Program-made: the position numbers and the translations under genes | In this document: positions 31,326 to 41,862 of the stretch, in pieces | Numbering within the stretch: the stretch's first letter is position 1 | How the letters are laid out: every line of letters begins with the position of its first letter | Source of the DNA: CADEEN01 sp963840805 | GTDB lineage: Bacteria > Pseudomonadota > Gammaproteobacteria > Burkholderiales > Burkholderiaceae_C | Reading direction: 5' to 3' | Assembly: GCA_963840805.1 (NCBI GenBank) | Contig: CAWJAJ010000011.1 | Coordinates: 1 to 64,000 of the forward strand | Length of the DNA stretch: 64,000 nt | The notes under the pieces: model-generated | Database searches by the model: none | What the model saw: only the letters and a program-made list of their open reading frames with translations | What the model was told of the DNA's origin: nothing

Positions 31326-33032
31326 ATGCCCTGGCCGCCGTCGACCGCCGCTTGTTCGGCCATCGCGCTCGCCCTGCTGGGCCAGGCGGGCCCGGCGGCG
31401 AGCGCGCCCATCGAGCGCGCAGCGACAGCCGCTGCCGCCGCCACCGTCTCGCCGCGGCCACTCGCAGCGCCGTTGCTCAGTGGTTTCGAAGGCCATCGCT
31501 TCCCGCTCGATTCGAGCGACCGGCGGGTGCGCCGCTGGTTCGACCAGGGCATGCTGCTGGTCTACGGCTTCAATCCCGCCGAAGCGGTGCGCTCGTTCGA
31601 GGCGGCGCTCGCGATCGACCCGGCCTGCGCGAGTCTGCTGGTGGGCCTTGGCCTGGGCGCTGGGTCCGAACATCAACGCCGACATGCCGCCGCAGGCCGC
31701 AACGCGCGTCGAATCCGCGCTCGTGCAAGCGCGCCGGCATGCGCCTCGCGCCACACCGATGCAGCGGGCGCTGATCGATGCGCTGTCGCTGCGCCATCCG
31801 GGAGGCGGCGTCGTCGACGGAGTCGGCCTATGCGCGCCGGCTGCAAGCGCTGGCACGCCGCTTCCCGCGCGATGCCGATGTCGCGCTGCTCGCGGCCGAG
31901 GCGCTGATGAACCTGCACCCCTACGACTGGTGGGCACCCGGCGGCGCCGCGCAACCGTGGACGGGGGACATCGAGCGCCTGCTCGAACGGGCGATCGCGC
32001 TGCAGCCGCGCCACCCGGGCGCGCACCATTACTGGATCCACCTGCAGGAGTCGTCGCCGCATCCGCAACGCGCGCTGGCCAGTGCCGACGTTCTGCGCGA
32101 TGCGGTGCCCGGCTCCGGCCACCTGCTGCACATGCCGGCGCACATCGACATGCGCGTCGGGCACTTCGATGCCGCGATCCGTGCCAGCCAGCGTGCGATC
32201 GAGGCCGACCAGCGCTATCTCGCCGAGGTCGATGCGCAAGGTGCGTACCGGGTCGGCTACGTGGCGCACAACCACCACTTCCTTTGGGCCGCCGCGTCGA
32301 TGGCGGGCCGTCGATGCACTGGCGATGCAGGCCGCGCAGGCCGCCTGGCCCGCGGCCTGCGGGCCGAGCGGCCGCGACCCGGGCACCGCGATCGCTCAGC
32401 AGTACGCCGTGCTGCCGTACTTCACGCTGGTGCGCTTCGGCGCGTGGAGCACGCTGCTCGTCGACACGCGCCCGCCCGACGCGCCCGGGCCGTACCCGCA
32501 AGCCGATCTGGCACTACGCCCGCGGCACGGCCCTTGCACGCACGGGCCAGCTCGATGCCGCCGCGCACGAGCTCGGGCGGCTCGAGCGGCTTGCGGCCGA
32601 GCCGTCGCTTGCGTGCCATCAAGCTCAAGAACCTCAATGCCGGCGGCCGCAGCTCGCGCGCATCGCGCGTGCTGACACTGCGCGCCGACATCGCGCTCGG
32701 CGCGTGGCGATGCGCCGGCGCGGCGGTCGCTGCTGCTGCGCGAGGCGACGCAGATCGAAGATGCGCTCGCAGCCCGACGAGCCGCATCTGTGGCTGGCGC
32801 CGACGCGCCATGCGCTCGGCGCGGCGCTGCTGGCCGCCGGCCGGGCCGACGAGGCCGAGCGCGTCTACCGGCAAGACCTGCGAGCACTACCCGGACAACG
32901 GCTGGTCGCTTGCACGGCCTGGCGCGGGCGCTCGAGCAGCAGGGCCGCGCCGCACAGGCGCTGAAGGCACGGGATGCGGCAAGGCGGGCCTTTGATCCCG
33001 CGCAAGCTTTGCCGCCGGATTCGCGCTACTGA
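31326..33032 (+). CDS. TPR-repeat protein, exported (several frameshifts)
   Basis: About 560 residues across frames. A signal-like start is followed by TPR-like helices, for example GFNPAEAVRSFEAALAIDP, HPHPQRALASADV-type segments and ALEQQGRAAQALKARDAAR near the C-terminus. The middle contains HNHHFLWAAASM and a HYWIH motif seen in a widespread TPR family of unknown function. Indels occur near 31660, 31812, 32312, 32507, 32605, 32718, 32766 and 32880. Confidence 0.7.
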
Positions 33033-33075
33033 GCGCCCCCAGGGCCGGGCCGCGCCCAGCCCGCCCCCGCGGGGG

Positions 33076-33110
33076 TCAAGGAAACTTGGGGCGGCCCGGC
33101 GTTTCCTTGA
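33076..33110. terminator. Inverted repeat after the TPR gene
   Basis: TCAAGGAAAC (33076-33085) and GTTTCCTTGA (33101-33110) pair exactly around a 15-base loop, 44 bases after the TPR gene stop. There is no T-run, so it could be a terminator or a dispersed repeat. Confidence 0.4.
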
Positions 33111-33174
33111 GAGCGCAGCGCCTGACGGTCTTGCGCTCGATCGCCGACGTCAATCGGCAACAAACCGCGCATCT

Positions 33175-33188
33175 TTGATCGGCATCAT
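33175..33188. promoter_or_regulatory. FNR box (9/10) before the psr module
   Basis: TTGATCGGCATCAT has one mismatch to the consensus. It lies 110 bases upstream of the molybdopterin oxidoreductase start, in an AT-rich patch, and would place the whole sulfur module under oxygen control. Confidence 0.6.
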
Positions 33189-33297
33189 GCCGGCGCCTCG
33201 GGCAATGCATAAGCTCTTGCTTATCGAATCAACAACAAATGACAGGCCCGTCACCCCAGCTCCGAAGGCATGCGTGCGGGCCGCCGAAAGACAGGTC

Positions 33298-35503
33298 ATG
33301 GCGCAGTTCTCCCGCAGGCGATTCCTGAAGATCTCCGCGGCGACATTCGGTGCGACCGCGGTCGCCTCGCAGTGGCAGCCGATGTGGCCGCTGGCCCATG
33401 CCGCGCAGGCCGCACCCACCGGCAGCGTGACGACGGTCCCGACCTTCTGCGAAATGTGCTTCTGGCGCTGCGGCGGCATCGCCCACCTGCGCGACGGCAA
33501 GCTGTGGAAGTTCGAAGGCAACCCGAAGGACCCGCAGAGCATGGGCCGGCTGTGCCCGCGCGGCACCGGCGCCGTCGGCGCGCACTACGACCCCGACCGC
33601 CTGCGCCAGCCGCTGATGCGCGTCGGCGAGCGCGGCAAGGAGCAGTGGAAGGCGGTGAGCTGGGACGAGGCGCTCGACCACGTCGCCGAGCGCATGAACA
33701 AGATCAAGGCCGAGCACGGCGCGGAATCGATGGCGCTGTTCAACCACGGCTTCGGCCAGCGCTTCGTGCAGCATGTGCTCAAGAGCTGGGGCGTCATCAA
33801 TTACGCCGGCTCGTCGTATGCGCAGTGCCGCGGCGCGCGCGACGTCGGCTTCGCGCTGACCTTCGGCGCCGGCGTCGGCTCGCCCGAGCCGACCGACATC
33901 AAGAACACCGATTGCCTGGTGCTGATCGGCTCGCACCTGGGCGAGAACATGCACAACTCGCAGGTGCAGGAGTTCGCGCAAGCCGTCGAGCGCAAGGTGC
34001 CGGTGATCGTGGTCGACCCGCGCTTCTCGGTGGCCGCCAGCAAGGCCAAGTACTGGCTGCCGGTGAAGCCCGGCACCGACCTGGCGCTGCTGCTGGCCTG
34101 GGCCAACCTGCTCGTCACCGAAGGCCGCTACGACAAGGCCTTCGTCGAGAAGTACGGCCACGGCTTCGACAAGTTCGCGGCCGAGATCAAGGGCTACACG
34201 CCCGAGTGGGCGGCCGAGCAGTGCGACGTGTCGGCCGACCTGATCCGCGCCTCGGCGCGCGAGTTCGCCAGCCACCGGCCGGCCACCGTCATCCACCCCG
34301 GCCGCCGCGTCAACTGGTACGGCGACGACACCCAGCGCAGCCGCGCCATCGCGCTGCTCAACGCCTTGCTCGGCAGCTACGGGCCGCAAGGGCGGGCTGT
34401 ACGTCTCGCAGGGCATCAAGATCGCGCCCTACCCGCTGCCGAAGTACCCGGAGCCGAGCAAGCCGCGCGCCGACGGCGCCGACGCGGTGCAGTACCCGTT
34501 TGCCGACGAAGGCATCACCACCAGCATCCGCGACGCCACGCTCAGCGGCAAGCCCTACCCGATCAAGGGCTGGTTCGTCTACTCCACCAACCTGATGCAG
34601 GCCCTGCCCAACGAGCGGGAAACCATCAAGGCGATCCAGCAGCTCGACCTGCTGGTGGTGTGCGACACCGTGCCCAGCGAGATGGCCGGCTGGGCCGACG
34701 TGATCCTGCCCGACACCACCTTCCTCGAGCGCCACGACGAGTTGCTGACCGGCTTCGGCCGCACCGGCTGGGCGTCGCTGCGCCAGCCGGTGGTGGCGGC
34801 GCCGCACGACCAGAAGCCCGCCTGGTGGATCGCCAAGCAGCTGGCCGAGAAGCTCGGCATCGGCGCCTGCATGCCCTTCAAGGACATGGAGGAGTACCTG
34901 GCGCTACCGCGTCGAGAAGTCCGGCCACAGCTGGGACCAGCTGAAGAAGGAAGGCGTGATCGTGGCCGAGCACAAGCCGATCACCGTCGAGGAAGGCCTG
35001 GAACTGAGGTTCGACACGCCCAGCGGCAAGGTCGAGTTCTGGTCCGACCAGCTGGCTGCAAAGGGCTTCGATGCCGGTGCCCAAGTACACCAAGCACCCC
35101 GAGGCGCCCGCGGGCCATTTCCGCCTCATCACCGGCCGCGCGCCGGTGCCACACCTTCAGCCGCACGCAGAGCAACCCGCTGCTGCACGACCTGATGCCG
35201 GAGAACGAGGTCTGGGTCAACACCGCCACCGCCGCGCGGCTGGGCCTGAAGAACCGCGAGTACGTCAAGCTGAAGAACCAGGATGGCGTGGTCAGCAACC
35301 GCGTCCGCGTCAAGGCCACGCAGCGCATCCGCGAAGACTGCGTCTACATGGTCTACGGCTTCGGCCACACCAACAAGATGCTGAAGACGGCCTACCTCAA
35401 GGGCGCCAGCGCGGGCGGCTTGAACACGCGCTACGCCACCGATCCGATCATGGGTGCCACCAGCATCCACGGCAACTTCGTCACGCTGACAAAGGAAACC
35501 TGA
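33298..35503 (+). CDS. PsrA/PhsA-like molybdopterin oxidoreductase, catalytic subunit (about four frameshifts)
   Basis: About 733 residues. The N-terminus carries a Tat signal (SRRRFLKISAATFGA), so the enzyme folds in the cytoplasm and is exported. A [4Fe-4S] motif follows (CEMCFWRCGG ... LCPRG, residues about 51-86). A cysteine in SSYAQCRGARD (about residue 177) sits where PsrA/PhsA place the molybdenum ligand. Later parts include PVIVVDPRFS and the C-terminal MopB cap (NPLLHDLMPENEVWVNTATA). It would reduce polysulfide, thiosulfate or tetrathionate, or run in the oxidising direction; substrate is not decided by sequence. Indels near 34390, 34905, 35072 and 35147. Confidence 0.85.
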
Positions 35504-35504
35504 G

Positions 35505-36045
35505 ATGCCCCGCTTTGGCATGGTCATCGACACGCGCAAGTGCGTCGGTTGCATGGACTGCGTGGTCGCCTGCTCGACCGAGAACGACGTGCCGCAGGGC
35601 TACTGCCGCGACTGGATCACCACCGAGGTGCGGGGCACGTTCCCGCAACCTGACGATGGAGATCCGCTCCGAGCGCTGCAACCACTGCGACAACCCGCCG
35701 TGCGTCACCTGCTGCCCGACCGGCGCCAGCCACGTCGAGGACTTCGGCAAGGTGGTGCAGGTCACGGCCAACAAGTGCATCGGCTGCAAGGCCTGCATCT
35801 CGGCCTGCCCCTACGGCGCGCGCTACGTGCACCCCGACGGCTACGTCGACAAGTGCACCTTCTGCACCCACCGCGTCAAGGACGGGCTGGACCCGGCCTG
35901 CGTCGCGGTCTGCCCGACGCACTGCATGAGCTTCGGCGACCTCGACGACCCGAAGAGCGCGGTCAACGAGTTGCTGCGCACCCGCAAGAACCACACGCTG
36001 CTGCCCGAGGCGGGCACGAAGCCGCGCGTGTTCTACCTGACCTGA
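35505..36045 (+). CDS. PsrB-like four-cluster ferredoxin subunit (one frameshift)
   Basis: About 179 residues. Four [4Fe-4S] cysteine sets appear in order: CVGCMDCVVAC, CNHCDNPPCVTCCP, CIGCKACISACPYGAR and CTFCTHRV with DPACVAVCP. It connects the molybdenum subunit to the NrfD anchor. It starts two bases after the psrA stop. One extra base near 35646 (between GTFP and NLTMEIRSERC) breaks the frame. Confidence 0.88.
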
Positions 36046-36058
36046 GGAGCAGCACGCG

Positions 36059-37111
36059 ATGCTCGAATTCACCACCACCCGCCACAACCCGCTGATCGAT
36101 CCGCAGCTCGCGGTGTGGAGCTGGGAGATCCCGGTCTATCTGTTCCTCGGCGGCGTCGTCGCCGGCATGATGGTGCTTGGCGGCCTGGCGATGCTGCGCA
36201 TCGCCCGCGGCGACGACAGCAAGAGCTTCTTCTCGATGCACACGCCGCTGCTGGGCTTCGTGCTGATGAACGTCGGCATGCTGGCGCTGCTGCTCGACCT
36301 GACGCACCGCCTCTACGTCTGGCGCATCTACCTGACGTTCCAGGCGAGCTCGCCGATGTCGTGGGGCTCGTGGGTGCTGCTCGTCGTCTACGGCGTGCTG
36401 CTGGTGTCGGCGCTGATCCGCCTGCCGGACGCCTGGCCGTGGCTGGGCCGCACGGTCCCCTTGCTGAAGACCTGGTCCGGCGCCATCGTTGCCAAGCCCT
36501 CGTGGGTCGCAGCGCTGGGCTGGGCCAACATCGTGCTGGGCGTGGGGCTGGGCATCTACACCGGCATCCTGCTCAACACCATGGTCGCCAGGCCGTTGTG
36601 GAACAGCGCCATCCTCGGGCCCTTGTTCCTGGTCTCGGGCCTGTCGGCCGGTGTCGCGGTGATGCACATCGCGGCCACCCTGCTGCAAGGCAAGCCAGCA
36701 CCGCAAGGCATGATCGGCGGCGCCTTCTCGGCCATGCTGCAACCCATCGGGCCGCAGCACCCCGAGAAGACGACCGCCGAATCGCTGGTCCGCTACGACC
36801 AGATCTTCCTGATCACCGAACTGGTGTTCATCGGGCTGTTCATCGCCAACCTGCACACCAGTTCCGCGTCGCATGCCGCCGCGGCCGCGTTGATCATGAG
36901 CGGGCCGTATGCGCTGCCGTTCTGGGTCGGCGTCGTCGGCGTCGGCATCGTGCTGCCGCTGGCCTGGCAGGGTCTGGAGCTGACGCATCGCCTGGCGCAC
37001 ACGGTCGTGCCGGCCTTGCTGGTGCTGGTCGGTGGCTTCACGCTGCGCTGGGTGATGGTCAATGCCGGGCAACTGAGCCAGATCGTGCCCGCCGCGGCGC
37101 TCGGCCAATGA
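36059..37111 (+). CDS. NrfD/PsrC-like quinone-interacting membrane anchor
   Basis: 350 residues with about eight to nine membrane helices, intact. The start VWSWEIPVYLFLGGVVAGMM is characteristic of NrfD/PsrC. It exchanges electrons with the quinone pool at the inner membrane. GGAG precedes the ATG. The next gene starts 31 bases later. Confidence 0.9.
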   Translation: MLEFTTTRHNPLIDPQLAVWSWEIPVYLFLGGVVAGMMVLGGLAMLRIARGDDSKSFFSMHTPLLGFVLMNVGMLALLLDLTHRLYVWRIYLTFQASSPMSWGSWVLLVVYGVLLVSALIRLPDAWPWLGRTVPLLKTWSGAIVAKPSWVAALGWANIVLGVGLGIYTGILLNTMVARPLWNSAILGPLFLVSGLSAGVAVMHIAATLLQGKPAPQGMIGGAFSAMLQPIGPQHPEKTTAESLVRYDQIFLITELVFIGLFIANLHTSSASHAAAAALIMSGPYALPFWVGVVGVGIVLPLAWQGLELTHRLAHTVVPALLVLVGGFTLRWVMVNAGQLSQIVPAAALGQ

Positions 37112-37142
37112 GTTTTCTTTGTCAAGTCAGGAGAGGTTTTCC

Positions 37143-38535
37143 ATGCTTCGTCATTCCATTCCATTCGCGTTGATCTTCGTTGCGCAGGCCGTCTTCGCGC
37201 AGGCGCCGGCGGCCCCGGCCCCGGCCAAGGCCAAACCGCCCCAGCCGGCGATGTGCGCCGCCTGCCACAACCTCGAGCCCAACCAGATCGGCGGCTACTT
37301 CGAATCCGCGGCCTTCAAGTCGCAGTCGATGCAGATCGACGTCGGCGCCGCGGCGCCGCAGATCCTGCGCTTCGATCCGAAGGCGCTGAAGGTCATCGAC
37401 GCGGGCGTCGAGAAGAAGCCCGAGTTCCTGCGCGATGCCAAGAAGCGCCATGAGGTGCAGGTCACCTATGTCGAGAAGGACGGCGCCAAGCTGGTCAGCG
37501 AGATCCGCTTCAAGGGGCCGGTGAAGATCGACCCGGCCAACTTGATCGACTATGCCGGCGTGGCCAAGCTCGTCGCCGAGGGTCCCGCCAAGACGGTCTA
37601 CACGCTGATCGACTCGCGGCCGCTGGTGCGCTTCCAGGAAGGCGCCATTCCCACCGCGATCCATCTGCCCTTCATCGGTTTCGACAAGTTCGTCGACCGG
37701 CTGCCCAAGGACAAGAGCCAGCTCGTCGTCTTCTACTGCGGCGGCATCACCTGCACGCTGAGCCCGAACTCGCTGAAGAAGGCCGAAGCAGCTCGGCTAC
37801 ACGAACCTGCGCGTCTACCGCGAAGGCCAGCCCGAATGGGCCACGCGCAATTACCAGGTGACGACACCGGCGTTCGTGAAGACTGCGTATCTCGAGCGCG
37901 ACATCCCGCACGTGATGGTCGATGCGCGCAGCGCCGAAGACGCCGCCAGCGGCCACATCAAGGGTGCCGTGTCGGTGCCCGCCGGCAAGGAAAAGGCGAT
38001 CCTGAAATCGCTGCCGCCGACCAACCTGAAGGCGCCGATCATCGTCTACGACGGTCGTGGCGGCGAACAGGCTGTCGCCGTTGCCCAGGCCCTCATCAAG
38101 GCCGGCCAGCAGAACGTGCTGGTGCTCAACGGCGGCATGATCGGCTGGCAGGCTGCCGCCTACGCCATCGAATCCGGCATGCCGGCGCTGACCAAGATCG
38201 CCTACGCGCCGAAGCCGCGCGCCGGCTCGCTGCCGGTGGCCGAGTTCACCACGCTGGCGAAGAGCACCCCGTCCGACGTGCTGATCCTCGACGTGCGCAA
38301 CCCCGACGAGGCCTCGCAGGGCATGATCAAGGGTGCCCTGCTGATCCCCGATGAAGAACTCGTCGCGCGTCTGGCCGAAGTGCCCAAGAACAAGCGCATC
38401 GTGACCCACTGTCTGACCGGCATCCGCGCCGAGATGGCCTATCACAAGCTCAAGGAAGCGGGCTACAACGCTGCTTTCCTGAACAACGACATCGACATCG
38501 GCAAGGACGGCAATTTCAAGATCACGCCGCGATGA
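37143..38535 (+). CDS. Exported heme c-triple rhodanese protein (one frameshift)
   Basis: About 464 residues. A signal peptide (about 1-20) is followed by a Pro/Ala linker and one heme c motif, CAACH (residues 38-42). About 100 unassigned residues come next. Then there are three rhodanese domains: one with VYTLIDSRPLVRF and VFYCGGITC, a second with VMVDARSAEDAASGHIKGA and aspartate (VYDGRGGEQ) where the catalytic cysteine would be, and a third with LILDVRNPDEA and active loop THCLTGIRAEM. An extra base near 37790 shifts the frame. Strong AGGAGAGG precedes the start. The context suggests periplasmic sulfane-sulfur transfer linked to electron transfer with the Psr complex. Confidence 0.82.
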
Positions 38536-38544
38536 CAAAGAAAA

Positions 38545-38570
38545 ACGGGGAAGGCGCGAGCCTTCCCCGT
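38545..38570 (-). terminator. Rho-independent terminator between convergent genes
   Basis: A perfect 11-bp stem, ACGGGGAAGGC and GCCTTCCCCGT, closed by a GCGA loop. Read on the minus strand it is followed by TTTTTCTTTGT, a proper T-tract, so it ends the small minus-strand gene. It starts ten bases after the rhodanese gene stop and may also help end that transcript. Confidence 0.85.
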
Positions 38571-38592
38571 CATCAGAAACGTCTACCGTGAA

Positions 38593-38853
38593 TCAGCAGC
38601 CGCCCTTCTTTTCCTTCTTCTTGGCAGCACCCGGGGCCGACGATGCCGCGGCGGTTGCTGCCGAGGCCGCCTTCTCGGCCGTCTTGGCGGACGCCGCAGC
38701 GGCAGACGCTGCCGAGGCAGCCTTCTCCGCAGACTTGGCTGCCGTCGGCGTCGCCTTGGCCGGCTCGGCCTTCTTCTTGTCGTCGGCGGCGTAGGTGGCG
38801 GTGCCCGACAGCGCAAACAGCGCCACGCAGACGGCCGTGATCAGTTTCTTCAT
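38593..38853 (-). CDS. Small exported Ala/Lys-rich protein
   Basis: 86 residues. A signal peptide (KKLITAVCVALFALSGTATYA) is followed by a low-complexity helix of repeated Ala-Ala-Ser and Lys units (SAEKAASAAS, KTAEKAASAAT), ending KKKEKKGGC. No family recognised. The single cysteine is the last residue. A perfect FNR box lies 83 bases upstream. Confidence 0.7.
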   Translation of the reverse strand: MKKLITAVCVALFALSGTATYAADDKKKAEPAKATPTAAKSAEKAASAASAAAASAKTAEKAASAATAAASSAPGAAKKKEKKGGC

Positions 38854-38935
38854 GCAGTCACTCCAGGGGGTTAGGCGACAGGCTGTCGCGGACAAAAAAA
38901 CGCGCGAATACTCACAGAGAAGCTGCCGGCGAGGC

Positions 38936-38949
38936 TTGATGCGAATCAA
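38936..38949. promoter_or_regulatory. Perfect FNR box
   Basis: TTGATGCGAATCAA matches the consensus at all ten positions. It lies between the small exported Ala/Lys-rich gene (83 bases) and the YeeE/YedE pair (115 bases), diverging on both sides. Confidence 0.75.
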
Positions 38950-39063
38950 CTGCCGGCGAGCGGACGAAAACCCAGCGCATCACATCGGCCCACAGCAACG
39001 CGCCACATCGTCGACACGCTGACTTGGCCCAATCTGAAAAAGTGTATCGGAGTCGCATTCATC

Positions 39064-39627
39064 ATGAGCACATTGACCCAACGATCGATCGGAACCGGCC
39101 CCCGGGCGGCAGGGGCGAGCGTATCGCGGCCGTTCTGGAACCCGTACGGGGCCGGCGTGCTGCTCGGCCTGGTGCTGTTGGCGACCTACCTCGTCGCCGG
39201 CCGCGGCCTCGGCGCCACGGCCGGCTTCGCCGGGCTGGCCACGTGGCTGGCCAGCATCGTCTCGCCGTCGCACATCGCCTCCAGCATCGTCCACGCCAAG
39301 TACTGGAACGACGGCGCGCCGCTGCTGAACTGGACGCTGTTCCTGCTGCTCGGTGCGCTGATCGGCGCGGCGATCTCCGGCTGGCAGGCGCGCCGATTCC
39401 GTTTCACGGTCGAGCGCGGACCGCACATCAGCGACGGCCAGCGCCTGCTGTTGGCCTTCGCCGGCGGCTTCATCGCGGCCTGCGGCGCCAAGCTCGCCAA
39501 GGGCTGCACCAGCGGCCAGGCACTCACCGGCAGTTCGATCCTCAACGCCGGCAGCCTGGTGTTCCTGGTTGCCGTCTTCGTCGCCGGCTTCGGGCTGGCC
39601 TATCTGGTCAGGAAGGAGTGGCTGTGA
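39064..39627 (+). CDS. YeeE/YedE-family half-transporter, first half
   Basis: 187 residues with about four to five helices. Family motifs are VLLGLVLLATYLVAGRGLG and a C-terminal LAKGCTSGQALTGSS, where the cysteine corresponds to the sulfur-relaying cysteines of YeeE (TsuA). The protein would take part in uptake of sulfur-containing ions such as thiosulfate. The stop overlaps the next start (ATGA). Confidence 0.85.
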   Translation: MSTLTQRSIGTGPRAAGASVSRPFWNPYGAGVLLGLVLLATYLVAGRGLGATAGFAGLATWLASIVSPSHIASSIVHAKYWNDGAPLLNWTLFLLLGALIGAAISGWQARRFRFTVERGPHISDGQRLLLAFAGGFIAACGAKLAKGCTSGQALTGSSILNAGSLVFLVAVFVAGFGLAYLVRKEWL

Positions 39628-40226
39628 TGATGTTCCCTCTGACGTCCTCGATCGAGTTCTCGCTCGCTGCCGATCTTGCGATTGCCGTCGCGCTCGGCGT
39701 CGGTTTCGGCTTCGCGCTCGAACGCGCCGGCTTCGGCAGTGCACGCAAGCTGACGGCGGTGTTCTACTTCTACGACATGGCGGTGGTGAAGGTCATGTTC
39801 TCGGCCGTCGTGACCACCATGGTCGGGTTGTTCGCACTTTCGGCGCTGGGCCTGCTCGACATCGCCGAGCTCTACGTCGAGCCGACGAACCTGCTGGCGC
39901 AGGGCCTCGGCGGCCTGCTGTTCGGCGCCGGCTTCCTGATCGGCGGCTATTGCCCCGGCACCTCGATGGCGGCGATCGCCACCGGCCGCAAGGACGGCCT
40001 GCTGTTCGCGCTCGGCATGTTCGCCGGCGTCTATGGCTACGCCGAGTTCACGCCATGGCTCGACGACTGGTACAAGGCCACCGCGCTCGGCGAGCTGACG
40101 CTGCCGTCGCTCACCGGCATCGGCATGGGCTGGTGGACGCTGGTGTTCATCGCCGTCCTGGCGGCCGGTGGCTGGGGCATGGCGCGCCTCGAAGAACGCT
40201 TCAAGGTGCTGCGGCCGCAGGGCTGA
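39627..40226 (+). CDS. YeeE/YedE-family half-transporter, second half
   Basis: 199 residues with about five helices. Motifs are GFGFALERAGFGSARKL and LIGGYCPGTSMAAIATGRKD with the relaying cysteine. Together with the preceding gene it equals one full-length YeeE/YedE protein split in two. Two ATGs are possible (39627 and 39630); the first gives the ATGA overlap. The gene overlaps the convergent SDR gene by 26 bases. Confidence 0.85.
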   Translation: MMFPLTSSIEFSLAADLAIAVALGVGFGFALERAGFGSARKLTAVFYFYDMAVVKVMFSAVVTTMVGLFALSALGLLDIAELYVEPTNLLAQGLGGLLFGAGFLIGGYCPGTSMAAIATGRKDGLLFALGMFAGVYGYAEFTPWLDDWYKATALGELTLPSLTGIGMGWWTLVFIAVLAAGGWGMARLEERFKVLRPQG

Positions 40227-41659
40227 CTTCGAGCGCCTCGGCGCGGCGCGCGATTTCGCGCACCAGCCGCTTGAACAGGAAGCCGTGCGCCGGCACCAGC
40301 GCGTACCAGTACAGCAGCCCCCACACGCCCTGCGGGTGCCAATAGGCAGTGACGCCGATGCGCGCGCCGCCCGCGTCGCGCGGATCGATCTCGAATTCGA
40401 GCACCGCGTTGCCCGGTGCCTGGAGGCCGAAGTTCAGCGTCAGCCGGCGCGCCGGTTCGATGCCGATCACGGTCCAGTAGTCGATCGTGTCGCCGAGCCG
40501 CAGTGACCGTCGGGTCGCGCCGCCCGCGCGTGAAGCCGGGGCCGCCGATGGCCCAGTCGATCGCCTCGCGCAGCCACCACAGCCAGCCGAGGGTGTAGTA
40601 GCGGTTGTCGCCGCCGATGGCGGTGACCACCCGCCAAAGCGTTTCGGGCCGCGCCGTCGCCAGCGTCGACGCGCCCGTGTGCTTGGCATAGAAGGCGTAG
40701 TCGCTGCGGCCACCGCGGAACATCAGCCGCCCCTCGGTCCAGCGCGCCGCCACGGCATGGTCGCGCTCGGCCTGCAGCGCCGCCTGCACCGCCTCGCGGA
40801 ACGTCAGCAGCCGCTGCGGGATGAGGCGGCGCAGCGCCGCATCGTCGGCCAGGATGTCGTGCTTGAGCCCGCCGACCAAGGCGCGCGCAATGCTCGCCGG
40901 CACCGTGGTGATCAGCGCCAGCCACAGCGACGACAGGCCCGGCGACAACACCGGCACCGGGAAGATGCGCGGGTGTTTGCCGACGACGTCGCCGAAGCTG
41001 CGCATCATCGCTTCGTACGAGAGCACGTCCGGCCCGCCGGCGTCGTAGATGCGGCCGGCCGCCGCTTCGATCTGCGGCAGCCGCACCAGGTACTCGAGCA
41101 GGTTGTCGAGCGCGATCGGCGACGACTTCGATTTGACCCAGCGCGGCGTCACCATCAGCGGCAGGTGGTTGACCAGGTCGCGGATGACCTCGTACGCGGC
41201 CGAGCCGGCGCCGACGATGATGCCGGCGCGCAGCTCGGTCACCGGCACCGGCCCGGCGCGCAGCACCTCGCCGGTCTCGCGGCGCGACACCAGGTGCTCC
41301 GAGTCGGCCTGCGGCGGCACCAGCCCGCCGAGGTAGACGATGCGCGAGACGCCCGCCTGCGCTGCGGCCGCGGCAAAGGCTCGCGCGGCAGCCACGTCGA
41401 GGCGGCCGAAGTCCCGCCCCGCCGCCATCGAGTGCACGAGGTAGTACGCGACCTCGACCCCTTCCAGCGCCGCCGGCAGCGACGCGGCATCGAGCGCGTC
41501 GGCCTGGGCCAACTCGACGCCGGCCCATCCACGCGCTTCAAGCACCTTGCGGTTGCGCGCCGCGGCGCGCACGCGGCGGCCATCGCGCAGCAGCCGTGCG
41601 ACGAGATTCGTTCCAACATAGCCACTGGCACCGAAAACCAGGCACAAGCCGTTTTGCAT
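40201..41659 (-). CDS. NAD(P)-binding SDR-like protein with DUF2867 domain (one frameshift)
   Basis: About 485 residues. An N-terminal atypical SDR (NmrA-like) domain has LVFGASGYVGTNLVARLL and YYLVHSM. The C-terminal part has DUF2867 features (WWLREAIDWAIGGPG, TIDYWTVIGIEP, YWHPQGVWGLLYWYAL). The function is unknown. A frameshift near 40505 separates the last ~100 residues. It runs toward the YedE gene. Confidence 0.8.
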
Positions 41660-41748
41660 CGCAGACCGATCGGGATTGGAAAAAGTATGTCATGCGGCCT
41701 CGGCGCAGGCCTTCTCGTGCCGCGGCGCAGGGCCCATCGGCGGCACGC

Positions 41749-41762
41749 TTGAGACAAATCAA
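41749..41762. promoter_or_regulatory. FNR box (9/10) before the V-ATPase operon
   Basis: TTGAGACAAATCAA has one mismatch to the consensus. It lies 101 bases before the first ATPase gene and 90 bases before the divergent SDR gene. Confidence 0.55.
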
Positions 41763-41862
41763 AGCGCCTCGCCCACTGTGGTCGACATACTGAAAACCCA
41801 GCGCCCTGCAGTGCGGCGGTGTCAATCGGCGCCACCGCGGCGCGGCCCGTGTGACCACACCG

